Of a stretch of DNA of 51,816 nucleotides, positions 8,096-16,136 are shown in pieces. Under the pieces are notes generated by a model. The model was not told the origin of the DNA. It saw only the letters and a program-made list of their open reading frames with translations, and searched no databases. Origin of the DNA: Amycolatopsis sp. MtRt-6 (GTDB lineage: Bacteria > Actinomycetota > Actinomycetes > Mycobacteriales > Pseudonocardiaceae). The translations under genes and the position numbers were made by a program. Location of the stretch: positions 25,896 through 77,711 of the forward strand of contig NZ_JADWPD010000048.1 in assembly GCF_017308975.1 (NCBI RefSeq), written 5' to 3'. Every line of letters starts with the position of its first letter. Position 1 is the first letter of the stretch.

Positions 8096-9040
8096 ATGGA
8101 TGAGCTCTACCCGCCGATCGCCCCGCGCGCCGAAGGGTTCCTGGAGACCGGCGACGGGCACCGCATCCGGTGCCAGGAGGCGGGCAACCCGGCCGGGAAG
8201 CCGGTCGTGGTGCTGCACGGCGGCCCGGGCAGCGGGATCGCGCCGATGGCCCGGCGGCACTTCGACCCGGCGGCCTACCGGATCGTCCTGTTCGACCAGC
8301 GCGGAGCGGGGCAGTCGACGCCGGACGCGGGCGACCTCACGGCGAACACGCTGTGGCACCTGGTCGCCGACATGGAACTGCTGCGCGAACGGCTCGGCAT
8401 CGAGCGCTGGCAGCTGTTCGGCGGTTCGTGGGGCGCGACCCTCGCCCTCGCCTACGCCGAGACGCACCCCGCGCGCGTCAGCGAGATCATCCTGCGGGGC
8501 GTGTTCACCGTGCGGCGGAGCGAGCTGGACTGGATCTACCGCGGCGGGGCGGCCCACCTGTTCCCGCGCGAGTGGGAGGCCTTCCTCGTACCGCTCCCGG
8601 CGTCGCTGCGGGACGACCCCCTCGCCGGGTACGCCGTGCTGCTCGACGACCCGGCGGAGGAGGTCCGCCACCGCGCGGCGGTCGCGTGGAGCACCTGGGA
8701 AGGCGCGACGGTTTCGGTGCTGCCCCAGGAGTCGTTCGTCCGCCAGTACGCCGACCCGGCGTTCGCGCTGCCGTTCGCCCGGCTCGCGGTCCACTACTTC
8801 CGCCACGGCGCCTGGCTCGACGAGGGCCAGCTGATCCGGGACGCGGCCAAGCTCGCGGGCATCCCGGGCGTGATCGTCCAGGGCCGGTACGACACGGTGT
8901 GCCCGCCGGTGACGGCGTACGAGCTGCACCGGGCGTGGCCGGGGTCGGAGCTGAAGCTGCTCGAGGGCGCCGGGCACGCGGTGACGGACCCGGGCGTCCT
9001 GGCGGCACTGCGGGCGGCGACGGACTCATTCCGCGAGTAG
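8096..9040 (+). CDS. pip: Proline iminopeptidase-like alpha/beta hydrolase
   Basis: A 314-residue S33-family peptidase that would release N-terminal proline from peptides in the cytosol. The oxyanion motif HGGPG is at 41-45 and DQRGAGQS near 67. The nucleophile elbow is GGSWG with Ser111. The acid is probably in QGRYDTVCPP and the histidine in GAGHAVTD near the C-terminus. No signal peptide. I chose ATG 8096 because AGGGGA (8079-8084) is too close to the in-frame GTG at 8087; the GTG would add three residues. The 3' end overlaps the convergent TetR remnant by 15 bases. Its long structured leader suggests post-transcriptional control. Confidence 0.88.
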   Translation: MDELYPPIAPRAEGFLETGDGHRIRCQEAGNPAGKPVVVLHGGPGSGIAPMARRHFDPAAYRIVLFDQRGAGQSTPDAGDLTANTLWHLVADMELLRERLGIERWQLFGGSWGATLALAYAETHPARVSEIILRGVFTVRRSELDWIYRGGAAHLFPREWEAFLVPLPASLRDDPLAGYAVLLDDPAEEVRHRAAVAWSTWEGATVSVLPQESFVRQYADPAFALPFARLAVHYFRHGAWLDEGQLIRDAAKLAGIPGVIVQGRYDTVCPPVTAYELHRAWPGSELKLLEGAGHAVTDPGVLAALRAATDSFRE

Positions 9041-9575
9041 GACGGCGAACACCTGCGCCAGCTTGCGCCGCACGGCATCTTCGTCCGTGCGGGTCAGCTC
9101 CGTGCTCCCGATGAGCGCGCATCAGCCAGAACCCGGCGATCACCGACAACACCAGCGCCGGCCCCGTCTTCTCCCGGCCCGGGACCAGGTCCGACAGGTG
9201 CTTCTCGACGTGCTGCTCGATTCCCGCGCGCAGGATCTCCGCCGCCCGCGGGGTGGCCGCCGAGCGGAGAACCAGCAGGAACGGGTCGAGCCGCCCGGCG
9301 TCCGGGGCGGTCCGGCGCACGAGCGAGGCGGCGAGGTCCGCGGCGAGCGTGGCCGGGTCGTCGGTGAGGACGGTCCGCTCGGCCAGCGACAGCTCGACCA
9401 CCTCCGCGAAGAGTCCTTCCTTCGAACCGAAGTAGCGGTTGACGAGCATCGCGGTCACCCCGGCCGACTGGGCGATCTCGCGGACGCCGGCACCGTCGTA
9501 CCCGGCGCGGGTGAAGGCTTCGACGGCGGAAGCCAGGATCGCGTCGCGCGTGGCGGCGGCGTTGCGGGTACTCAT
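9026..9575 (-). pseudogene. TetR-family regulator, frameshifted near its C-terminus
   Basis: The N-terminal HTH (about residues 8-58, with AGVTAMLVNRYFGSKEGLFAEVV) and most of the ligand domain read normally from ATG 9575. After AGFWLMR the frame goes into Arg/Pro-rich nonsense running to 8505. A normal family C-terminus (GSTELTRTDEDAVRRKLAQVF and on to a stop) is present in the next frame, ending at 9026. The span of 550 bases is one more than a multiple of three, so a 1-base insertion (or 2-base loss) at about 9111-9118 explains it. Could be a sequencing error, but the divergent partner 8 bases away is also broken, which favours real decay. Confidence 0.7.
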
Positions 9576-9583
9576 ATGGCTTC

Positions 9584-10276
9584 ATGGATCTCGGACTCGC
9601 AGGTAAACGCGCCCTCGTCACCGGCTCCAGCGCGGGCCTCGGCGAGGCGATCGCCCGGCTGCCGGCCGCCGAAGGTGCCGCCGTCGTCGTCCACGGCCGG
9701 GATGCGGCCCGGACGGAGAAGGTCGCCGCGTCGATCGGCGCGGCCGGGGTCGCCCTGGGCGATTTGTCGACCGACGCGGGAGCCGACGCGGTCGCGGAAG
9801 CGGCCGGGGACGTCGACATCCTGGTCACCAACGCCGGCGCGTACGACCACCTGGGGTGGGGCCGACGCGACACCGAAGGACTGGTCCGCGATGTACGAGG
9901 CCAACGTCGTCTCGGCGGGCTGGCGATCCAGCCTCTGGCCACGCAGCCGCACTACACAGCGACACTGGCCGCGCGGCACGACCTCGCGGTGTCACCGGCC
10001 CGGGACCTCGCCGGCACCGGCGTGACGTCGAACGTGGTTTCCTCCGGCGCGATCCTGGTGGACTCCGTGCGCGAGCTGCTCACGGAAATCGCCCCGGCCC
10101 ACGGCTGGGGCACGGAGTGGCCGGCCGTCGAAGCCGCCGCGGTCGGCTACCTCGTGAGCCCGGCGGCTGCCTACGTGAGCGGCGCGACGATCCGCGTCGA
10201 CGGCGGCACGATCCGGTCCGTCCACTGGAGACGGCCGCGCACGGCGACCCTCACAGCGCGCTCATCACGTGCTTGA
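9584..10276 (+). pseudogene. Decayed short-chain dehydrogenase/reductase (SDR)
   Basis: Starts like a normal SDR: the Rossmann motif GSSAGLGEAIA near residue 14 and the NAG motif (TNAGAYDHLGW). After that an extra base near 9868 moves the frame; the expected continuation ADATPKDWSAMYEANVVSA is in another frame. About 15-20 codons that should hold the catalytic serine are missing. The original frame resumes at QPHYTATLAARHDLAVS, and a second short deletion follows GTEWPAVE. The Rossmann end (YVSGATIRVDGGTIRSV) is intact but the stop is lost, so the frame runs 26 bases into the convergent dehydrogenase gene. Divergent from the TetR remnant with only 8 bases between starts, the usual layout of a regulator and its target. 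Confidence 0.8.
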
Positions 10277-11672
10277 CGCGCGTGTAGTCCTCGAGGCCGT
10301 AGAGCGAGAGGTCCTTGCCGTAGCCGGACTTCTTGAACCCGCCGTGCGGCATCTCGGCGACCAGCGGGATGTGCGTGTTGATCCAGACGCAGCCGAAGTC
10401 GAGCTTCGCCGCGGCGCGCATCGCGCGCTGGTGGTCACGGGTCCAGACCGACGACGCGAGGGCGTACTGGACGCCGTTCGCGAGCTTCAGGGCTTCGGCT
10501 TCGCCGGAGAACCGCTGGACGGTGATGACCGGGCCGAAGATCTCGTTCTGGATCGCCTCGTCGTCCTGCTTCAGGCCGGAGACGACGGTGGCTTCGTAGA
10601 AGTAGCCCTCGTCGCCGGCCCGGTGTCCTCCACAGTGGACGGTCGCGTGCTCCGGCAGCCGGTCGATGAACCCGGCCACCTTTTCGAGCTGGGCCGCGTT
10701 GTTGAGCGGGCCGTAGGCGACGTCTTCGTCGTCCGGCTTGCCCGTCTGGGTGTGCTCGGCCTGCCGGGTGAGGGCGGCGACGAAGGTGTCGTGCACGTCG
10801 TCGGCGACCAGGACGCGGGTGGCGGCGGTGCAGTCCTGGCCCGCGTTGAAGTATCCGGCGACGGCGATGGCCTCGGCGGCGGCTTCGATGTCGGCGTCGC
10901 CGAAGACGATGACCGGCGCCTTGCCGCCCAATTCCAGGTGCACGCGCTTGACGTCGTTCGCGGCGGACCTGGCGACCTCGATGCCGGCCCGGACCGAGCC
11001 GGTGATCGACACCATGGCCGGGATGTCGTGCTCGACCAGCGCGCGACCGGTGTCGCGGTCGCCGCAGATCACGTTGAACACGCCGGGTGGGAAGAACTCG
11101 CCGGCGATCTCGGCGAGCAGCAGCGTCGACGCCGGGGTGGTGTCGGACGGCTTGAGCACGACGGTGTTGCCGGCGGCGAGCGCGGGCGCGATCTTCCAGA
11201 TGGCCATCAGCAGCGGGTAGTTCCACGGCGTGACCTGCGCGCAGACGCCGACCGGCTCGCGGCGCACGAAGGAGGTGTGGCCCGCCAGGTACTCCCCCGC
11301 GGCGCGGCCTTCGAGCACGCGCGCGGCTCCGGCGAAGAAGCGGACCTGGTCGAGGACCATCGGGATTTCTTCGGCCATGGTCAGCGCGATCGGCTTCCCG
11401 GTGTTGGCGGACTCCGTTCTGACGATCTCTTCGGCGCGGGCTTCGAGGGCGTCGGCGAGCTTGAGCAGCGCGAGCTGGCGCTGCGCGGGCGTGGTCGCGC
11501 GCCAGGTCCCGAACGCGGTCGCGGCGACCTGCAGCGCGTTGTCGACGTCTTCGGGCCCGGCGATCGGGGCGGTGCAGTAGGGGCGTCCGGTGACGGGGTC
11601 GGCGATCTCCGCCGTCCGGCCCGACTTCGACTCGACGTAGGCTCCGCCGACGTAGTGCTTCAGCTCCTGCAC
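10251..11672 (-). CDS. patD: Gamma-aminobutyraldehyde dehydrogenase (PatD-like)
   Basis: NAD-dependent aldehyde dehydrogenase of 473 residues; closest in pattern to enzymes oxidising 4-aminobutanal to GABA in putrescine breakdown. Catalytic Cys281 lies in FNAGQDCTAATRVLV and the general base Glu247 in HLELGGKAPVIVFG. The NAD-binding TPWNYPLLMAIWKIAPALAAGNTVVLKPSDTTP block is complete. Start GTG 11672 is set by GAGGAG five bases upstream; the frame stays open further upstream through the divergent regulator and should not be used. Its neighbours gabT and gabD would carry out the next two steps from its product GABA, so putrescine use is the likely role, though no putrescine transaminase or oxidase is in view. 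Confidence 0.88.
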   Translation of the reverse strand: MQELKHYVGGAYVESKSGRTAEIADPVTGRPYCTAPIAGPEDVDNALQVAATAFGTWRATTPAQRQLALLKLADALEARAEEIVRTESANTGKPIALTMAEEIPMVLDQVRFFAGAARVLEGRAAGEYLAGHTSFVRREPVGVCAQVTPWNYPLLMAIWKIAPALAAGNTVVLKPSDTTPASTLLLAEIAGEFFPPGVFNVICGDRDTGRALVEHDIPAMVSITGSVRAGIEVARSAANDVKRVHLELGGKAPVIVFGDADIEAAAEAIAVAGYFNAGQDCTAATRVLVADDVHDTFVAALTRQAEHTQTGKPDDEDVAYGPLNNAAQLEKVAGFIDRLPEHATVHCGGHRAGDEGYFYEATVVSGLKQDDEAIQNEIFGPVITVQRFSGEAEALKLANGVQYALASSVWTRDHQRAMRAAAKLDFGCVWINTHIPLVAEMPHGGFKKSGYGKDLSLYGLEDYTRVKHVMSAL

Positions 11673-11702
11673 GATGACTCCTCGGTGCTGACGGGAGCTA
11701 AA

Positions 11703-11720
11703 ACATATAGTTCCATATGT
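11703..11720. promoter_or_regulatory. Candidate operator between PatD-like gene and GntR regulator
   Basis: A perfect palindrome ACATAT-agttcc-ATATGT in the 75-base divergent gap. On the plus strand it contains TATAGT (11706-11711), a strong -10 match, so a bound repressor would cover the promoter of the regulator gene and probably that of the dehydrogenase. The A/T-rich stretch stands out in this G/C-rich sequence. GntR-family binding is inferred. Confidence 0.6.
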
Positions 11721-11747
11721 AATGGGACAAGGGCCCGGAGGGACACG

Positions 11748-12473
11748 ATGCGCCAGGGCATGTCGCACAGCGCGCGATCCGCCATGTTCGCGCCGCTCGG
11801 CCAGGTCGGCCGGGCGGAAGCGGTGGCGGCGCGGCTGGTCGACGCCATCACGCTCGGCCTGCTCACCGACTCCGAGCAGCTGCCCAGCGAGGCCGACCTC
11901 GCCGCGCAGTTCGGCGTCTCGACCGTGACGGTCCGGGAAGCGCTCGTGGCGTTGCGGCAGCAGGGGCTGGTCGAGACGCGGCGCGGCCGCAGCGGCGGCA
12001 GCTTCGTCCGCGCGCCGGCCGACCCGCCGTCGGACGCCTGGCGCGCGCGGCTGCGCGAGGTGTCGCTGTCGGACCTGCGCGACGTCGGCGACCACTACCT
12101 CGCGATCGCCGGCGCCGCCGCCAAGCTCGCCGCCGAGCGCAGCTCACCCGAGGACGTCGCCCGGCTGCGGCTGGCGACCGACGACCTCCGCACGGCCCAC
12201 GGCATCGGCTTCACGCGGGCGGAGCGGCAGTTCCACCTGGAGGTCGCGGCGGCGGCGCAGTCGCCGCGGCTGACCCGCGTCGAGGTCCACCTGCAGAGCG
12301 AGCTGGGCGGGCTGCTGTGGCTGCCGCTCGGGCCCGCGGCGCGCGCCTACGAGGAGCACGCGGCGATCGCCGCCGCCATCGACGCCGCGGACGGCGAACT
12401 CGCCCGCAAGCTCACCGAGGAACACGTTCTGGGCGCGCTCGACCGGCTCGCAGACGTGCTGCTCGCCCCGTAA
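11748..12473 (+). CDS. GntR-family (FadR/FCD type) transcriptional regulator
   Basis: 241 residues. A winged helix-turn-helix at about 25-85 (DSEQLPSEADLAAQFGVSTVTVREALVALRQQGLVETRRGRSGGSFV) is followed by an all-helical FCD-like ligand domain to the end. ATG 11748 follows GGAGGG by five bases. Divergent from the aminobutyraldehyde dehydrogenase with a palindrome in the shared promoter region, so it most likely controls that gene and itself. The ligand is unknown; GABA or an upstream polyamine product would fit the context. The Cache-domain gene starts 35 bases after its stop and may be co-transcribed. Confidence 0.88.
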   Translation: MRQGMSHSARSAMFAPLGQVGRAEAVAARLVDAITLGLLTDSEQLPSEADLAAQFGVSTVTVREALVALRQQGLVETRRGRSGGSFVRAPADPPSDAWRARLREVSLSDLRDVGDHYLAIAGAAAKLAAERSSPEDVARLRLATDDLRTAHGIGFTRAERQFHLEVAAAAQSPRLTRVEVHLQSELGGLLWLPLGPAARAYEEHAAIAAAIDAADGELARKLTEEHVLGALDRLADVLLAP

Positions 12474-12508
12474 ACTTCCGCACACTCGCGCGCATCGAGG
12501 TGAGCACC

Positions 12509-13216
12509 GTGAACGACACCCGCACGCTGAACGGCGACGAGGTCGTCGAGCAGGTTTCCGCGTTGGTGGAAGGGGTTTTCGAGCGGCTCGAGCCCCTGCT
12601 GGCGGCCGCCGGGTCGGTGTTGGCGGACGCGCCCGCCGCGGCCGCGCTGCACCGGATCCGCCCGCAGGTCACCGAGGCCCTCGGCGGGCTGGTCGCCGGC
12701 GCGGGGTTCGTCAGCGCACCGCGCGTGCTGGCCGATTCGGAGTTCGGCTTCGAGTGGTGGACGGCCGGGTCTCCCCCGGCCCCGTTGTTCATCAGCCTCG
12801 ACCCGGCCGCCGAGAACTTCCTGGACTACACGCGCCAGTCGTGGTTCACGGTCCCCCGCGACACCGGGCGGCGGCACATCAACGGCCCGTACGTGGATTA
12901 CCTGTGCACCGACGAATACACGCTGACGTTCACGATCCCGGTCATGCTGTCCGGCTCCTTCGCGGGCGTGGTGGGCGCGGACGTCTTCGTGCGCGAGTTC
13001 GAACGCGCGGTGCGGCCGCGGTTGCGTTCGCTCGGGCGCGGGGCGGCGTTGCTGAACGCCCAGGGGCGGGTGATCGTGTCGAACAGCGTCCGGCAGCCGA
13101 CGGGGTCACTGGTGCGCGACGCCGGCGTCCCGGCGTGGTGGTCGGCGGGCGCGGCACCGGGGCCGGGGCTGCGGCGGTGCGGTGATGCGCCGATCGTGCT
13201 CGTGACCGGTGACTAG
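12509..13216 (+). CDS. Soluble Cache-domain protein (putative small-molecule sensor)
   Basis: 235 residues that look like a single Cache/PAS-like sensor domain: helical N-terminus (VVEQVSALVEGVFERLEPLL), then ENFLDYTRQSWFTVPRDTGRRHINGPYVDYLCTDEYTLTFTIPVML and GVVGADVFVREFERAV, the usual core of extracellular ligand-binding Cache domains. Unlike normal Cache receptors it has no membrane helix, signal peptide or output domain. Start GTG 12509 is supported by AGGTGA just upstream; GTG 12500 is an alternative adding three residues. Lying between two regulators in a GABA cluster, it may bind an amino compound and act on a regulator, but this is inference. Confidence 0.72.
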   Translation: MNDTRTLNGDEVVEQVSALVEGVFERLEPLLAAAGSVLADAPAAAALHRIRPQVTEALGGLVAGAGFVSAPRVLADSEFGFEWWTAGSPPAPLFISLDPAAENFLDYTRQSWFTVPRDTGRRHINGPYVDYLCTDEYTLTFTIPVMLSGSFAGVVGADVFVREFERAVRPRLRSLGRGAALLNAQGRVIVSNSVRQPTGSLVRDAGVPAWWSAGAAPGPGLRRCGDAPIVLVTGD

Positions 13217-13228
13217 CAAGGGACCGGG

Positions 13229-14680
13229 CTAAGCGGGTGTCTGCAGCGCGACCCACAGCTCCGCCCGGACGCCCGGTGCGTCCAGGTCGCGGCCCAGCAG
13301 CTCCTGCGCCTTGGTGATCCGGTTCCGCAGCGTGTGCCGGTGGACACCCAGCCTCGCCGCCGCCACGTCCCAGTGGCCGTGGTGCTCCAGCCAGCAGCGC
13401 AGTGACTCGACCAGGTCGCCGCGGCCCGTTTCGTCGTGGCGGCGCAACGGCGTCAGCAGACCGTTCGCAAACGCTTGCGCCACCACCGGATCGATCAGCG
13501 ACAGCAGGCCGCGGCCGGTGTGCTCGGCCGCGGAGACCAGGATCTTGTCCTCGGCCTCCGCCGCTTGGGCCGCCAGTTCGGCCTGCTCGAGCCCGGCCGC
13601 GAACTCACGTGGGGCGACCGGTCCCGCCACTCCGCCGTGCAGGCCGCCGATCCGCAGCGCCGCCTCGGCGGCCGGCTCGACCACGCTCTCCGGCCCGAAG
13701 ACGACCACCGAACCCCCGGACTTCGCCGCGAACAACTCTCCGTCGAGTGCTCCGAGCAGCTTGCGGCGGGCCGCGGGCGGGCCGAGGAACACCAGTACCG
13801 ACCACGGCGACGCCGGTGGCTCCCCGCCCGTCGCGGCCAGTACGCGCAGCGCCAGCTCGGCCTGGCCGCCCACGAGCAGCTCGACCAGCCCGGTCCGCAG
13901 CGCCTCGCGCGCCGCCGCCTGGGCGCGATCCTGTTCCAGCGCCAGCGAAAGCACCGAGACGGCGGTGTTCACGATGTGCCGCCCCGCGGTGTCGAGCGGC
14001 GCGCCCACCGCGAGCACCCGCCGCGTGCCGGTGTCGAGGGTCTGCAGCACGACCTCCTGCCCGTCGAGCGACACCACCCGCGTGCCGGTCCGGAGCCGCT
14101 CCAGCTCTTCGCGCAGCGGCTCGCCGTACGCTCGCGCGCTCGCCGGAGCCGCTTCGGTGACGGTTGCGCGTTCGAAGAGCAGCACCCAGCCGTCGACGAG
14201 CTTCGCCAGCTTGCGCAGCACGCCCGCCGGGCCGCCCTGGCCGACTGCCGTGCGGGTCAGTTCCTGCTGGGCCCGGCCGATGCGGACCGTCGTCGCGTAC
14301 TCGTCGGCCGCCACCGCGCGCGAAACCGCGCGGGTGATCGCGATGAACGGCGTCTTCCGCGGCACCTCCAGCACCGGCAGGCCCACCTCCGCCGCCGTCG
14401 CCACCAGCGAGCGCGGAACGGACTCGTGGCTCAGCCCGACACCGAAGCCGAGCCCGGCGACGCCGGCGTCCACGAGACGGCGCACGTACGCCGGTGACGT
14501 CTCCTCGTCCAGGGCCAGGCCGGTGGTGAGCAGCAGCTCGCCGCCTTCGAGGAAGGCCTGCGGGTCGGTCAGCTCGGTCGGGTGGACCCAGCCGATCGGC
14601 CGGTCCAGGCCGGCGTCGCCGGTCAGCACCCGCAGCCCGAGCGGGCGCTCGGCGGCGAGTCCGGCCAGCGTGAGTGCCAT
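13229..14680 (-). CDS. PucR-family regulator, probable activator of gabT-gabD
   Basis: 483 residues. The N-terminal PucR domain (LTGDAGLDRPIGWVHPTELTDPQAFLEGGELLLTTGLAL) spans about 8-125. The middle GGDEF-like CdaR region is followed by a C-terminal PucR HTH (HGHWDVAAARLGVHRHTLRNRITKAQELLGRDLDAPGVRAEL) near 430-480. Start ATG 14680 was chosen because the PucR fold begins at once; the 39 upstream codons are antisense to the gabT promoter region. It diverges from gabT over a 100-base gap carrying direct repeats. In other actinobacteria PucR-like proteins next to gabT activate GABA use; that role is inferred here. Confidence 0.88.
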   Translation of the reverse strand: MALTLAGLAAERPLGLRVLTGDAGLDRPIGWVHPTELTDPQAFLEGGELLLTTGLALDEETSPAYVRRLVDAGVAGLGFGVGLSHESVPRSLVATAAEVGLPVLEVPRKTPFIAITRAVSRAVAADEYATTVRIGRAQQELTRTAVGQGGPAGVLRKLAKLVDGWVLLFERATVTEAAPASARAYGEPLREELERLRTGTRVVSLDGQEVVLQTLDTGTRRVLAVGAPLDTAGRHIVNTAVSVLSLALEQDRAQAAAREALRTGLVELLVGGQAELALRVLAATGGEPPASPWSVLVFLGPPAARRKLLGALDGELFAAKSGGSVVVFGPESVVEPAAEAALRIGGLHGGVAGPVAPREFAAGLEQAELAAQAAEAEDKILVSAAEHTGRGLLSLIDPVVAQAFANGLLTPLRRHDETGRGDLVESLRCWLEHHGHWDVAAARLGVHRHTLRNRITKAQELLGRDLDAPGVRAELWVALQTPA

Positions 14681-14719
14681 AACGGCCAATTGTACGCGCC
14701 AAGTTGTGCAAAACGGCCA
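14681..14719. promoter_or_regulatory. Direct repeats in the PucR/gabT control region
   Basis: AACGGCCA occurs at 14681-14688 and again at 14712-14719, 31 bases apart (three helical turns). Between them CCAATTGTACGC and CCAAGTTGTGC form a second, imperfect direct pair. Spacing by whole turns on one face of the DNA suits a dimeric activator binding next to the gabT promoter. No sure -10 or -35 could be set. Confidence 0.45.
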
Positions 14720-14780
14720 GCTGACGGGCGGCCGCGTCCCGCTCATCCTGAGGACGTCCACCGACTTCCCAGGAGACGCC

Positions 14781-16136
14781 GTGACCGCAAGCACCACCGC
14801 CGCGCCGCAGGCCCCGGCCCCGCGCCAGCGCAGGCTGCAGACCGAAATCCCCGGCCCGCTCTCGCGCGAGCTGCAGCAGCGCCGCGCGAACGCCGTCGCC
14901 GCCGGGGTCAGCTCGGTGCTGCCCGTCTACGTCACCTCGGCCAGCGGCGGCCTGCTCACCGACGCCGACGGCAACGTGCTCATCGACTTCGGCTCCGGCA
15001 TCGCGGTGACGAACGTCGGCCACTCCGCGCCGGCCGTCGTCGACCGCGTCCGCAAGCAGGCCTGCTGGTTCACCCACACCTGTTTCATGGTCACGCCGTA
15101 CGAGGGGTACGTCGAGGTCTGCGAGGCGCTGGCCGAGCTGACGCCGGGCGGCCACGCGAAGAAGTCGGTGCTGTTCAACTCCGGCGCCGAAGCGGTCGAG
15201 AACGCCGTGAAGATCGCGCGCGTGGCGACGGGGCGCCAGGCCGTCGTCGTGTTCGACCACGCCTACCACGGCCGCACCAACCTCACGATGGGCATGACCG
15301 CGAAGTCCGTGCCCTACAAGCACGGCTTCGGCCCGTTCGCGCCCGAGGTCTACCGCGTGCCGGGCTCGTACCCGTTCCGCGACGGCCTGTCCGGCCCCGA
15401 AGCGGCGGCGCTGGCCATCGACCGGATCGAGAAGCAGATCGGCGGCGACCAGGTGGCCGCCGTGGTCCTGGAGCCGATCCAGGGCGAGGGTGGCTTCATC
15501 GAACCCGCACGCGGCTTCCTGCCCGCGATTGCCGCGTGGTGCCGCGAAAACGGCGTGGTGTACGTCGCCGACGAGGTCCAGACAGGCTTCTGCCGCACCG
15601 GTTCCTGGTTCGCGTCCACCGACGAGGACGTGGTGCCGGACCTGATCGCGACGGCCAAGGGCATCGCGGGCGGCCTGCCGCTGTCCGCCGTCACCGGCCG
15701 CGCCGAGCTGCTCGACGCGGTCCCGCCGGGCGGCCTCGGCGGCACGTACGGCGGCAACCCGATCGCGTGCGCCGCGGCGCTCGGCTCGATCGAGACGATG
15801 AAGACCGAGGACCTCGCCGCGTCGGCGAAGCGCATCGAGAACGCCGTGCTGCCGCGGCTGCGGGCGCTGGCGGCCGAAACCGGAGTGATCGGCGACGTCC
15901 GCGGGCGCGGCGCGATGCTGGCCGCGGAGTTCGTGCGCCCCGGGACTTCGGAGCCCGGCGCCGACCTGACCAAGCGCGTCGCGGCCGCCTGCCACCGCGC
16001 CGGCGTGGTGGTGCTGACCTGCGGCACGTACGGCAACGTCGTCCGGCTGCTGCCGCCGCTGTCGCTGGCCGACGACCTGCTCGACGAGGGCCTGTCGGTG
16101 CTCGAACACGCGGTCCGGACGGAGGCCGGCGCATGA
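14781..16136 (+). CDS. gabT: 4-aminobutyrate--2-oxoglutarate transaminase (GabT)
   Basis: PLP-dependent class III aminotransferase of 451 residues that turns GABA and 2-oxoglutarate into succinate semialdehyde and glutamate. Visible signatures are the phosphate-binding NSGAEAVENAVKIAR, the HAYHGRTNLTMGMTAK block, VVLEPIQGEGGFIEP, the cofactor-contacting YVADEVQTGFCRTG and the Schiff-base lysine Lys293 in ATAKGIAGG. Start GTG 14781 follows AGGAG by five bases. The stop overlaps the start of gabD (ATGA), so the two are coupled. Order and function match the standard GABA shunt. Confidence 0.94.
   Translation: MTASTTAAPQAPAPRQRRLQTEIPGPLSRELQQRRANAVAAGVSSVLPVYVTSASGGLLTDADGNVLIDFGSGIAVTNVGHSAPAVVDRVRKQACWFTHTCFMVTPYEGYVEVCEALAELTPGGHAKKSVLFNSGAEAVENAVKIARVATGRQAVVVFDHAYHGRTNLTMGMTAKSVPYKHGFGPFAPEVYRVPGSYPFRDGLSGPEAAALAIDRIEKQIGGDQVAAVVLEPIQGEGGFIEPARGFLPAIAAWCRENGVVYVADEVQTGFCRTGSWFASTDEDVVPDLIATAKGIAGGLPLSAVTGRAELLDAVPPGGLGGTYGGNPIACAAALGSIETMKTEDLAASAKRIENAVLPRLRALAAETGVIGDVRGRGAMLAAEFVRPGTSEPGADLTKRVAAACHRAGVVVLTCGTYGNVVRLLPPLSLADDLLDEGLSVLEHAVRTEAGA

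Noticed and set aside
8505..9110. Extension of the TetR protein to 356 residues
   Set aside because: The sequence after AGFWLMR is Arg/Pro nonsense antisense to pip, and the normal C-terminus is found in the neighbouring frame.
10251..12095. 614-residue start for the aminobutyraldehyde dehydrogenase
   Set aside because: The extra N-terminus is antisense to the GntR gene; GTG 11672 with GAGGAG gives the standard family length.
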